DNA of 10,888 bases. It comes from SIAJ01 sp036266155. Its GTDB lineage: Bacteria; Planctomycetota; Planctomycetia; Gemmatales; Gemmataceae. Location of the stretch: positions 1 through 10,888 of the forward strand of contig DATANR010000357.1 in the NCBI GenBank assembly GCA_036266155.1. The letters run 5' to 3'. This document shows, in pieces, positions 1 through 6,075 of the stretch (positions within the stretch are counted from its first letter, which is position 1; each line of letters opens with the position of its first letter). The position numbers and the translations under genes were made by a program. The notes beneath the pieces are model-generated. The model was given only the letters and a program-made list of their open reading frames with translations. It did no database searches and was not told where the DNA came from.

Positions 1-114
1 TCCCGCGAACACGCCGCCTATCCAAGCAACTAACATCGGGTCCGGGCGGAGCACCCAGCGCTCGCCCTCACGCGTGACCACATACCGGGTCGGGTCTGGG
101 CTCGCATCTCGCAT
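1..114 (-). CDS. N-terminal fragment of an unknown protein (cut by window edge)
   Basis: An open frame runs from an ATG at 114-112 off the left edge, giving 38 residues that begin MRDASPDPTRYVVTREGERW and end in a hydrophobic run (MLVAWIGGVFAG). The run could be the start of a membrane segment. The upstream purine stretch AAGAAAG, about 5 bases before the ATG, is a weak ribosome binding site. The gene points the same way as the next four genes, and codon choice (GC-rich third positions) looks coding. I do not recognise the family and too little is visible to assign a role. It could still be a chance frame. Confidence 0.45.
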   Translation of the reverse strand, partial: MRDASPDPTRYVVTREGERWVLRPDPMLVAWIGGVFAG

Positions 115-143
115 CAGTACTTTCTTGGCCGAACGACACAGCT

Positions 144-207
144 CAGCAGCGGCGGGGCACCGGCGAGCTAGGAGTTTCAGAAAACAATCATGCCCCGCCG
201 TCTGCTG
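144..207. repeat. Imperfect inverted repeat (16-17 bp arms)
   Basis: Arms at 144-159 and 191-207 are complementary (CAGCAG.GGCGGGGCA against its reverse complement) with a single one-base bulge, around a 31-base loop. It lies between the stop of the MmcQ-like gene and the start of the partial gene. No T-run follows on either strand, so a classic intrinsic terminator is not supported. It could be an mRNA 3'-end hairpin or a remnant of an interspersed repeat. Confidence 0.5.
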
Positions 208-260
208 CAGCGCCTAGTCCGGCGCTCCCCCGCGGACGCATCTCCGTATTCCTTAATGCT

Positions 261-635
261 TCACCGGCGGGTGCCCTTACCCGGCGTGGACTTTTTGGCC
301 GCTTTCTTTACCTTTGGCGGCTTGACGAGCTCGTAGCTCTCGAGGATGAGCTCCTGGACCTCGCTCCACCTCTTCACTTTCGCCGCGTCGAGGACGACGC
401 CGCGTTTATCCCTGGAGTACGGCTTGAAGCGGGGGTCGTTTTCCACAAGCGCCGCTGCGTGGTCCGGCTCGAGTCCAAACGTGATCTCGCAGACGCCATG
501 CTTTGCTCCGCAGGTCGCGAAGAGCTTGCCACGCACGTAGAATGCGGTCTCCCCGAAGTGACCGCCTTCGCGGGTGTCGGGTAATGAGAGGCAGATCGCC
601 CGCATCTTATCGAGCGCTTTCTCGAGGGTGGCCAT
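261..635 (-). CDS. MmcQ/YjbR-family protein
   Basis: This 124-residue protein matches the MmcQ/YjbR family (CyaY-like fold, often described as DNA-binding; molecular role poorly known). Visible family features are the opening helix (ALDKMRAICLSLPDT), the segment GGHFGETAFYVRGKLFA (residues about 23-39), the middle strand KHGVCEITFGLEP (about 44-56), and DPRFKPYSRDKRGVVLD before the final helix. Family members are usually 110-130 residues, so it is full length. The last 20 residues are rich in Lys/Arg (KPPKVKKAAKKSTPGKGTRR), a histone-H1-like tail that could add non-specific DNA contact (inference). The ATG at 635 is chosen because GGAGGAGGAGGAG lies just upstream; a longer frame to 722 would put that site inside the gene. 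It is 123 bases after the Imm22-like gene on the same strand. Confidence 0.85.
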   Translation of the reverse strand: MATLEKALDKMRAICLSLPDTREGGHFGETAFYVRGKLFATCGAKHGVCEITFGLEPDHAAALVENDPRFKPYSRDKRGVVLDAAKVKRWSEVQELILESYELVKPPKVKKAAKKSTPGKGTRR

Positions 636-758
636 TGTTTTGCTCCTCCTCCTCCGAACACTACCGTTCACCTGCCGCGGTGGCTGGTCAGTCATCGAAC
701 TCTGAAAAAAACGTCGTGCCACCGCGGTCAGTGTGCAACGGCTTGTTCGGCCTGACTT

Positions 759-1133
759 TTAGCCTCGGCAAACGAACTCGCCGAGGTACCACAGCTTGTA
801 ACCCGGCCCACTGACTGATCGCGGGCGCTCAAACTCGTCCTTTCTGGCCAGAACAAAGACGTTCGCCTCGCTGATGCCCAGGTCGGTTGCTTTCTTGACC
901 ACGGCTTCGAGGTATGACGCCGAATAGCTGTGTCCGTTCACTAACTCGCGTACCGGCCTGGGGTCGTTCGGGAAGCTGATCTCAACGAAGTCGTAGTCAA
1001 AAGAGTGTTGCCCCTGTTCGGCACCGAACTGCGACTCCGGTGTCTCGTCGTCTACGTATTCTTGGACGAAGTAGTTGTCCGGCGCCTCCGGGGCGAAGAG
1101 GCCGAGCCAAATGTGGGAGGGGTACTCCGACAT
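759..1133 (-). CDS. Immunity protein 22 (Imm22)-like protein
   Basis: This 124-residue acidic protein resembles the Imm22 family (formerly DUF4284), predicted antitoxins of polymorphic toxin systems. Matching features, from memory of the family, are the N-terminal strand SHIWLGLF, the stretch QEYVDDETPESQFGAEQG, the YDEDFIE-type block seen here as DYDFVEISF, the SYSASYLEAVV helix, the ANVFVLA strand, and the terminal YLGEF. The ATG at 1133 fits the family start; the frame extends upstream to 1211, but that extension has no family character. GGGGA lies about 4 bases before the ATG, a weak site. No toxin gene is seen next to it, so it may be an orphan or stand-alone immunity gene, or serve an unrelated role. 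It is flanked by the exported helical protein and the MmcQ-like gene on the same strand. Confidence 0.7.
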   Translation of the reverse strand: MSEYPSHIWLGLFAPEAPDNYFVQEYVDDETPESQFGAEQGQHSFDYDFVEISFPNDPRPVRELVNGHSYSASYLEAVVKKATDLGISEANVFVLARKDEFERPRSVSGPGYKLWYLGEFVCRG

Positions 1134-1240
1134 TACATCCCCGGTGGCCGAACTTGTGTTTAGCTGACCCACCCTATCATCCCAAGCCCTGCTCGCTTGG
1201 CAACCCATCACCGGCTGAGTTCATGCGCAGTGGTGCGCGA

Positions 1241-1894
1241 TCATTTGGGAAAAGCGAACGGCGGGCCAAGCAGTTCTGCGAGTTTGGTGCGCTGCTCCGC
1301 GTTAAGCTCCGCGCGCACGCTGTCATGCACGCCATGCTTGAGAGTGGTCTCGTAAATCTGGGCGGCCTCGGGCTGCGTGATCTTCTTGTCGAAATACTGC
1401 TGTATGACGTCTTTTTTGATCTTTTCGTGAGTGGCTCGCAATCCGGCAGCCTCCGCTTCGGTCAGGCCAAGCTCCGAGCGAATCTCGCGATAGTTGAAAA
1501 TCGTAATCCCTTTAGCCTGCCGCATGATCTGTTTCAGCCGTTTGACCTGGTTGGAGGAGAGCGTGGGTTCGATGGCTGCGAAGAGCTCGTCGGCGCGTTT
1601 CCTGGTCACAGAGAGGCCCCAGGCCTGCTTGTCAGCACCCTTGTAGTTGTAAAACGCCTCCGCGTCGCCGGACTCGTTCAGCTGTTGCTTCTTCCAGATT
1701 TTCGAGAAGGCCTCACTCTGCTCGTTGGTGAGCTTCAAATCTTTCTTGACGGGCTCACTCCTCAGCCGCGACCAAATGCCGAAGCTTGTAAAAAGGGGAC
1801 CTGGATCAGAGACCTCGTCCGCGGCGGGAACAGGCCGCGCGGTTAGAACGATGCCAAACAGCAGAACGACGGAACCTAGGCGACGCGCTTGCAT
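1241..1894 (-). CDS. Exported helical protein with LTxxQ-like motifs
   Basis: This 217-residue protein has a clear signal peptide: MQARR, a hydrophobic run (VVLLFGIVLTA), and probable cleavage after PVPA near residue 24. The mature part is almost all predicted helix and carries spaced motifs of the form L-[TSN]-x-x-Q: LTNEQSEAFSKIW, LSSNQVKRLKQI, LTEAEAAGLRA and LNAEQRTKLAELLGPPF. Such motifs occur in CpxP/Spy-like periplasmic helical proteins and in many uncharacterised planctomycete exported proteins, where a final LLGxPF is common. A role in the periplasm as a chaperone-like or structural protein is possible but not shown. The ATG at 1894 is supported by AGGA 6-7 bases upstream and by the signal peptide. 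No partner gene is obvious; it precedes the Imm22-like gene by 107 bases. Confidence 0.8.
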   Translation of the reverse strand: MQARRLGSVVLLFGIVLTARPVPAADEVSDPGPLFTSFGIWSRLRSEPVKKDLKLTNEQSEAFSKIWKKQQLNESGDAEAFYNYKGADKQAWGLSVTRKRADELFAAIEPTLSSNQVKRLKQIMRQAKGITIFNYREIRSELGLTEAEAAGLRATHEKIKKDVIQQYFDKKITQPEAAQIYETTLKHGVHDSVRAELNAEQRTKLAELLGPPFAFPK

Positions 1895-2240
1895 GGAGAA
1901 GTCCTACCGAAGCAGGCGTTCAGAAACCGACCACTACAACCATAGAGCAGTCCTTCGGGTGATGGGTTGAGTTTCTCCGAGTTTGTCACGGCGAGAACCT
2001 GCAGCTCGCGCCGCCGTCGCCCTCCGCCGCCGAACAATAATTGGATGACCGCGATCAAATAGTAACCCGTCGCGCAACTAGCCGCAACAAAAAGCCGGAA
2101 TTCCCCGGCATTTCATGATGCTCGGGCGTGCGTGTCCGCGGTTAGATAGCCGCGATCATCTATCACGCCGAATCTGACTACCGTTATCTAACTGGAATCA
2201 ACGGGGTTTTTCACAACTTCCGTTTTCCTACCGCCGAAGC
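1895..2240. other. Gene-free interval with weak hairpins
   Basis: No convincing gene lies in these 346 bases between the LRR gene and the exported helical protein gene (both minus strand). Small dyads are present: GCCGG/CCGGC around 2090-2110, CGCGG/CCGCG around 2137-2153, and GTTAGATA at 2141-2148 facing TATCTAAC at 2185-2192. These could form 3'-end structure for the LRR transcript, but none is followed by a T-run. The promoter of the 1894 gene must lie here, but I see no good hexamer pair. Confidence 0.4.
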
Positions 2241-3071
2241 TCACTTCATGAAGATCTCGAGGTAATGCTTCGTCCCGCGCGCCTTTCTGATCTCATCGAT
2301 CGTTCCCTGGGTCACCTTGGTCCCCCGCACGTAGACCAACCCCAGGCGGCGGAAGTCGTCGACGTTCTGGAATAGCCGCACGCCCGCGTCGGTGACCTGG
2401 GTGCCGCTCAGGTCGAGGGAGCCCAACTTCTTGGCGCCAGCGAACTCCTTCAGCCCCCGATCGGTCACCTTCGAACCGGTCAAGGACACCTGGTAGATCG
2501 CGGGCAGGGCGGCGATGTGCCGGAGGCCGGCGTCGGTCGCGCTCGGGCCGTCCAGGAACACCTTGCTGAGCTTCTTCAACCCCTTCAGCTTCTCGAAGCC
2601 GGTCCCGGTGACCCTGGAGTTGTTCAGCTCGAGCCGTTCCAGTTCGGCGAGGTTCCCGAGTTCGGCCAACCCCGCGTCGGTCACCGGGACGTTGCCGAGG
2701 ACGAGCAGCTTCAGCTTGGTCAGGCGGCCGATGTCCTTCAACGCCGGATCGGTGATCGGGATGTTGGCAAGGCGCAACTCGCGCATCTCACTCAGTCCGC
2801 CGATGTCCTGGAAAGCCGCGTCGGTCGTGCCGGTGGAATACGACTGGAAGGCGACCACCTTGGGCAGGTGCTTGAGGAGTTTCGCCTCGGCCTCCCAGTT
2901 CTTCTTACCCTGGAGTTCGTCGAACGCGACGACGGACTCCCCGCTGACGATCGTAAAATGGCCGGCGAGCTTCTTCTTCGCCTGCTTGACGACCTCGGTG
3001 TCGTCGGCGTGGCACACAAGTGTGAGGAAGGGAAGCAGGGCGAGGCAGGCGCAGGGCACGAAGTTCGTCAT
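2241..3071 (-). CDS. Exported leucine-rich-repeat protein
   Basis: This 276-residue protein has a signal peptide (MTNFVPCACLALLPFLTLVCHA, cleavage near residue 22). A short lead region follows, then from about residue 80 seven or so repeats of about 24 residues in the RNI-like pattern LxxLxLxxTxVTDAGLxxL. Clear units are LRLANIPITDPALKDIGRL, LVLGNVPVTDAGLAELGNL and LDLSGTQVTDAGVRLFQ. Planctomycetes carry many such exported LRR proteins; they are assumed to be protein-binding scaffolds outside the cytoplasm, but the ligand here is unknown. The start at 3071 is chosen for the signal peptide, although there is no strong ribosome binding site. The frame stays open to 3290 only because it reads through an inverted repeat, and that upstream peptide is not protein-like. 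A TTGACA-type promoter lies at 3110-3137. Confidence 0.85.
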   Translation of the reverse strand: MTNFVPCACLALLPFLTLVCHADDTEVVKQAKKKLAGHFTIVSGESVVAFDELQGKKNWEAEAKLLKHLPKVVAFQSYSTGTTDAAFQDIGGLSEMRELRLANIPITDPALKDIGRLTKLKLLVLGNVPVTDAGLAELGNLAELERLELNNSRVTGTGFEKLKGLKKLSKVFLDGPSATDAGLRHIAALPAIYQVSLTGSKVTDRGLKEFAGAKKLGSLDLSGTQVTDAGVRLFQNVDDFRRLGLVYVRGTKVTQGTIDEIRKARGTKHYLEIFMK

Positions 3072-3109
3072 CACAAGGGTTCTCGAGAAATGGTCGGCGG
3101 GACGAGACA

Positions 3110-3137
3110 AGGGTAGTTCGCGCGAAGGGGGTGTCAA
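3110..3137 (-). promoter_or_regulatory. Putative sigma-70-type promoter of the LRR gene
   Basis: Reading the minus strand, a perfect TTGACA (-35) lies at 3137-3132 and TACCCT (-10, 3 of 6 matches) at 3115-3110, with 16 bases between. The ATG of the LRR gene lies 38 bases beyond. The -35 is ideal, but the -10 is poor and the spacer is one base short of the best. Confidence 0.35.
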
Positions 3138-3184
3138 ACCGCCGACGTCGATCGCCCCAGGGAACGGGCGCGTGAAGTCGCCAG

Positions 3185-3259
3185 GGCGAGCCGGGAGCGT
3201 CAGCGACTGGTGGCTGGGGGCGAGACGTTGACACCGGTCGCTGACGCTCCCGGCTCGCC
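3185..3259. repeat. Strong inverted repeat, 23-bp perfect arms
   Basis: Arms 3185-3207 and 3237-3259 are perfectly complementary over 23 bp (outer end GGCGAGCCGGGAGCGTCAGC). The stem can grow inward to 28 bp, 3185-3212 with 3232-3259, using one G-T pair and leaving a 19-base loop. It stands upstream of the LRR gene, beyond its putative promoter, and no T-run follows. The core GCCGGGAGCGTCAGCGAC resembles an interspersed palindromic repeat that I recall from planctomycete genomes (memory, not checked). It carries no coding capacity of its own. Confidence 0.85.
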
Positions 3260-3432
3260 GGGCGGTTTCAAGCGGCGGTGGAATAGTCACTTACAACAAA
3301 TACTGAAAATTTGTACATTTTGATTTGACAAGCGCCGCGCGGATCATAAGGTTGCGGCGGTTGGCGATTGTGGACCTTTTCAAGCGACGCTCGGCCGGCA
3401 CCTTTCCGAGCGGTTTCCTTCACCTTGGCCAA

Positions 3433-3550
3433 TTTGGAGTGCGGCGATGTAACGCCGCTTTCTTTTGCTTTGTCGTTTTTGGCCGCCGCGTCCACTTCTT
3501 CCAAAACCAAGAAACAAAAAGAAAGCGGCGTTACAGCGCCGCACTCCAAA
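3433..3550. repeat. Nested inverted repeat, 34-bp arms each with its own hairpin
   Basis: The arms at 3433-3466 and 3517-3550 match as inverted copies at 33 of 34 positions (outer end TTTGGAGTGCGGCG), around a 50-base centre. Each arm contains a smaller palindrome: GCGGCG-atgtaa-CGCCGC at 3441-3458 and GCGGCG-ttacag-CGCCGC at 3525-3542. The element can fold as one long cruciform or as two small hairpins. This layout is like REP/BIME elements. It ends 21 bases before the start codon of the HTH gene, so it would lie in that gene's leader if transcription starts upstream of it. Confidence 0.85.
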
Positions 3551-3571
3551 GGGTCTTCCGGAGTGACTTCC

Positions 3572-5797
3572 ATGAGTCAGAACACCTACTCACTGTTGTG
3601 CCAGGCCGCCGAGTTGCGGTCGGTCGGCTACACCTGGGACTACATCGCGCAGAAGCTGCAGCGCAAGACGCGCACATGCCAGAAGTGGCCGACACGTTTT
3701 CGTGGCGAGTGGACTGCCATCTACAACGCCACGCAATTGCGCCGTTTTGAGGAGACGAGCAACGAAGCGCATTCGCGTCTCAAGGCGCTGATGCGCGATG
3801 ACGACAAGCGTGTGCAGCACAAGGCGATCGAGCTGTGGACCAAGTGCGCGGCGACGGCCTATGGTCAGGGCGGCGTGCTGGGGGCGGCGACGACGCCGGC
3901 GGACGACGAGGCGATTCAAGAGGCGTTGCGATTCAAGGCGATTGGCGATCAATGTGAGGAAGTGGCGCGACAAGACCGTGCGCGGTTCGATAAGGAGCGT
4001 GCGGCCGTCGGTTTGGGGCCGCTGAGCGACGACGAATTTCGCTGTGAGATGGCGCGGCGTGAATACGAAAGTGCGCGCCTGAATCTGGACTTCAAGTTCT
4101 ATCGGCCGACCGACTGGAGCAACGAGACGAAGCCGGAGCCATTGCCCCCGTTGCCGCGTTCGCGCGGCGAAGGAGCCGAGTTTCGGCCGGGGTATGTGGC
4201 GCTGTTGATTGGGGCGCTGTTGCTGGGGTTCTCGATCGCGCGGTACGCCGCGAGCGGCTTAGCCGAGGGACAGCGGGCCGGCGGCGCAGAAGTTCGAGTT
4301 GCCGATCCCGCTATCGAAGTAGCTCTCGACGCCGCCGACACTCAGGCAGCACGCACGCGCCAAGTATCCGCGTCACCAGATGGACATACGCTCATCGTCC
4401 GCCGCACAACAAGCTCATTTTTGCAGCCGAATGAAATAGACATCGCCCCCAACAACGGCGGCCACGTGCCGCCCCTCCGGACTGAAGGCCACGTGTGCAA
4501 CTCGACGCCCGCCCGGAAATGCGCAGACGGTTCGCCAGGTTCCTTGTTCCGGCCCGAATTGACAGAGCCGGACGGTGCCGTCCGCGTAGCCCGCCACAAC
4601 TTTGTTGTCGTCCGACCCGAATGCCACATTCGTCAGCAGTTTCTCGTCCCCGCGGAGCTTGTTGCGAGTCTCCTCCGAGATGGGTGGATCGAACTCGCGC
4701 AGCTTCACGCGCTGCGTGGCTGTGTAGACCATCGTGTGGTACGAGGTCGGAAAGGCAACGCGATCGCCCGAAGGACGGAAGACGACCGAGTGCGGATCAG
4801 CCCCGAAGTTCTTTGGCCACCAGGCCGGGGGCGTTGCCACCTTGCCGCTCGTCGTGTCCCAGGCGCGAACGGAGTTTCGCACAGTTCCGAATGCAAACAG
4901 GCGGTTCCCGTCACTTCGAAACACCACCGAGGACGTGCTCAACATCGGCGAGTCGATCAACCGCTTCTTGAGCCGGCCGTCCGGGCTGATGTCATACAGC
5001 CGAACCTCGGTCGCGTTCGAGAACGCCAAGCTGGATCGACACCAACACGTCCTGGGTTACGAGCTGTCGGAGACGGTCAAGGAATTCAAGGAGAAGGACT
5101 CACCCGAGTCGGTCCTGAAACGCATGAAACCGGAGAACTTTCACGTTGCCAAGGCACCGGTCTCCTACGCGGTCGGCGACGGCGGCATCTGGAGCAATAT
5201 CGACGACCTGGCCCTCTGGGACGAGGCCGTGCGCACCAAGTAGCTCGTGAAGGCCGAGACCTGGGAGAAGGCGCTCGCGCCCGCGGTCCTCGCCAACGGC
5301 AAGACGGTCGACTACGGCTTCGGCTGGGGGCTAACGATCGAGGAAAAGAAGGTCACCGAGTTGTGGCACGACGGCGGCTATGGCGGGTTCTCGACGCTCA
5401 ACAGCATTTACTTCCAGGACAAGATGTGCGTGGTGATCCTCTGCAACATAGACGGTTTCGATTACCTCTCGGCCGTCGACGACGGCATTCACAATATCTA
5501 CCTGGGCAAGAAGAAAGCGAGGAAGTAGTGGTTTGTCCAACCGAGCTCGCGCCCTTGTGCCACCGTAAGGGGAACTTGTCCGACCGCTTGCGTGTCCCCA
5601 TGATGAATCTGCCGGGCGCTTGGCCGCGTGGTGGAATGGCAGACACAGGGGACTTAAAATCCCCTGCTCCGTTAGGGGCGTGTGGGTTCGAGTCCCACCG
5701 CGGCCACTGTTTCGTTGCATTTCCGATTTTGTGGAACAAGCCACATTTCGATACGTTCACGCTCCCACACCCCCCTGAACGTATTTCTCATAAATGA
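3572..5797 (+). CDS. HTH plus membrane-segment protein with run-on 3' end
   Basis: The first 225 or so residues look like a real protein. A helix-turn-helix-like region lies at about 12-45 (AAELRSVGYTWDYIAQKLQR, then KTRTCQKWPTRF). A charged helical middle part follows, then a Pro-rich linker (EPLPPLPRSRGEG), and one hydrophobic segment at about 207-224 (GYVALLIGALLLGF). I recall similar short proteins from Gemmata relatives, probably DNA-binding; no function is known to me. The ATG at 3572 has GGAG about 8 bases upstream; an in-frame start at 3368 would translate the inverted repeat. From about codon 235 the frame is probably not native. It reads antisense through a WD40 fragment, out of frame through a serine hydrolase fragment and through tRNA-Leu, ending at 5797 after 741 codons. 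The native stop seems lost by rearrangement or frameshift, and a TAG at 4260-4262 in another frame marks one possible old end. Confidence 0.6.
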   Translation: MSQNTYSLLCQAAELRSVGYTWDYIAQKLQRKTRTCQKWPTRFRGEWTAIYNATQLRRFEETSNEAHSRLKALMRDDDKRVQHKAIELWTKCAATAYGQGGVLGAATTPADDEAIQEALRFKAIGDQCEEVARQDRARFDKERAAVGLGPLSDDEFRCEMARREYESARLNLDFKFYRPTDWSNETKPEPLPPLPRSRGEGAEFRPGYVALLIGALLLGFSIARYAASGLAEGQRAGGAEVRVADPAIEVALDAADTQAARTRQVSASPDGHTLIVRRTTSSFLQPNEIDIAPNNGGHVPPLRTEGHVCNSTPARKCADGSPGSLFRPELTEPDGAVRVARHNFVVVRPECHIRQQFLVPAELVASLLRDGWIELAQLHALRGCVDHRVVRGRKGNAIARRTEDDRVRISPEVLWPPGRGRCHLAARRVPGANGVSHSSECKQAVPVTSKHHRGRAQHRRVDQPLLEPAVRADVIQPNLGRVRERQAGSTPTRPGLRAVGDGQGIQGEGLTRVGPETHETGELSRCQGTGLLRGRRRRHLEQYRRPGPLGRGRAHQVAREGRDLGEGARARGPRQRQDGRLRLRLGANDRGKEGHRVVARRRLWRVLDAQQHLLPGQDVRGDPLQHRRFRLPLGRRRRHSQYLPGQEESEEVVVCPTELAPLCHRKGNLSDRLRVPMMNLPGAWPRGGMADTGDLKSPAPLGACGFESHRGHCFVAFPILWNKPHFDTFTLPHPPERISHK
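4415..5029 (-). pseudogene. 3' part of a WD40-repeat protein gene, N-terminus lost
   Basis: This frame of about 204 codons encodes beta-propeller-type repeats. Units include VVFRSDGNRLFAFGTVRNS with VRAWDTTSGKV, VVFRPSGDRVAFPT, LTNVAFGSDDNKVVAGYADG with TVRLCQFGPE, and VAHVAFSPEGRHVAAVVGGD with VYFIRL. It ends at a proper stop (4415-4417). The first recognisable residues (LAFSNATEVRLYDISPDG) are already mid-blade, and homology stops abruptly at about 5030, where a serine hydrolase fragment begins on the other strand. There is no signal peptide, no upstream blades and no ribosome binding site at the TTG that opens the frame. It is therefore best seen as a truncated remnant. It is distinct in sequence from the complete WD40 protein at 6550-8760. 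Confidence 0.7.
5031..5528 (+). pseudogene. Serine hydrolase (beta-lactamase class C fold), 5'-truncated with internal TAG
   Basis: The frame reads HVLGYELSETVKEFKEKD, then APVSYAVGDGGIWSNIDDLALWDEAVRTK, a TAG stop at 5241-5243, and continues in the same frame with LVKAETWEKALAPAVLANGK, VDYGFGWGL, WHDGGYGGFSTLN and CVVILCNIDG. This is the C-terminal half of the beta-lactamase-related/PBP4*-like esterase family, including the GG-(IV)-(WF)-S-x-x-D-D-L-x-x-W-D block and the H-x-G motif (HDGG) near the C-terminus. The N-terminal half with the catalytic SxxK serine and the YxN motif is missing. The fragment starts at a junction with an inverted WD40 remnant at about 5030. Family members often have DGKLVSxET at the TAG site, so a single change such as AAG to TAG is likely. 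No activity is expected. Confidence 0.8.
5622..5706 (+). tRNA. tRNA-Leu (anticodon UAA)
   Basis: An 85-base class II tRNA can be folded by eye. The acceptor stem is GGCCGCG (5622-5628) with CGCGGCC (5699-5705), and the discriminator base is A5706. The anticodon stem GGGGA/TCCCC encloses the loop CTTAAAA, anticodon TAA. The long variable arm is GCTCC-gtta-GGGGC, and the T arm GTGGG-TTCGAGT-CCCAC (5682-5698). The long variable arm and the A discriminator identify leucine. It reads UUA (and UUG by wobble). CCA is not encoded (ACT follows). It lies between two broken genes; I see no copy of its 3' end elsewhere in the window, so an att-site duplication is not supported here. Confidence 0.95.
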
Positions 5798-6075
5798 CCG
5801 GTCATGCGGCGCGGCTGCCGTATTGAGGGCAATTGCGACTGTAACTTGTTACCCTGAAATAACTTCGTATCTCCAATTCGAGCGACCCGTCTCGGCCTCG
5901 CCGTGCTTTTCCAGACAATGCTCCGCAGCTCGTAGCGTGGCCGCGCGAACGAATCGACGGCAGCGGCAAGTATGACAGGTTGGCGACGGGAGGACCCGCC
6001 TGGTCATTTTGCTGGAGCAGCGCGCAGCTTCGCAGTACCATTGACGCGACGTCCGTGAAACCCTTTGAGCTTCCA
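5707..6075. other. Gene-free interval after the tRNA
   Basis: I see no gene in these 369 bases; the open frames have no protein character. Two small symmetric elements are present near the start. A 9-bp hairpin ATACGTTCA/TGAACGTAT (5751-5759 with 5776-5784) is followed by TTCTC. A perfect 12-bp palindrome ATGACCGGTCAT lies at 5794-5805. The hairpin may help end tRNA transcription. Confidence 0.5.
5751..5788 (+). terminator. Possible terminator downstream of tRNA-Leu
   Basis: A 9-bp perfect stem (5751-5759 with 5776-5784) with a 16-base C-rich loop is followed by TTCT. It begins 45 bases after the tRNA. The stem is AT-rich at its base and the T-run is short, so the call is weak. Confidence 0.25.

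Larger units (their letters stand above)
3072..3571. other. Gene-free interval holding two inverted repeats
   Basis: This 500-base stretch separates the minus-strand LRR gene from the plus-strand HTH gene. Open frames cross it on both strands, but their peptides come from the two inverted repeats listed separately and do not resemble proteins. A short AT-rich patch at about 3285-3330 contains TTGACA at 3325-3330. CATAAG lies 14 bases further on, too close for a standard promoter, so the promoter of the HTH gene is unclear. Confidence 0.6.

Noticed and set aside
1876..2058. Minus-strand 60-codon frame
   Set aside because: It overlaps the start of the exported protein gene, has no ribosome site, and has an Arg/Gly low-complexity core.
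2905..3290. Long N-terminal extension of the LRR gene and overlapping frames on both strands
   Set aside because: The extension reads through the 3185-3259 inverted repeat and places the signal peptide 73 residues inside the protein. The start at 3071 is far more natural.
3325..3350. TTGACA ... CATAAG as promoter of the HTH gene
   Set aside because: The spacer is only 14 bases, and the start codon is over 200 bases away beyond a strong hairpin.
3268..3573. Minus-strand frame of 101 codons upstream of the HTH gene
   Set aside because: It is made mostly of the nested inverted repeat read backwards and has no ribosome site or family match.
5622..5706. tRNA-Leu as an integration site for a genomic island
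   Set aside because: I found no second copy of the tRNA 3' end and no integrase in the window.
5622..5706. tRNA with anticodon UAA as a suppressor of the nearby stops
   Set aside because: Anticodon UAA pairs with UUA codons, not with UAA or UAG stops.
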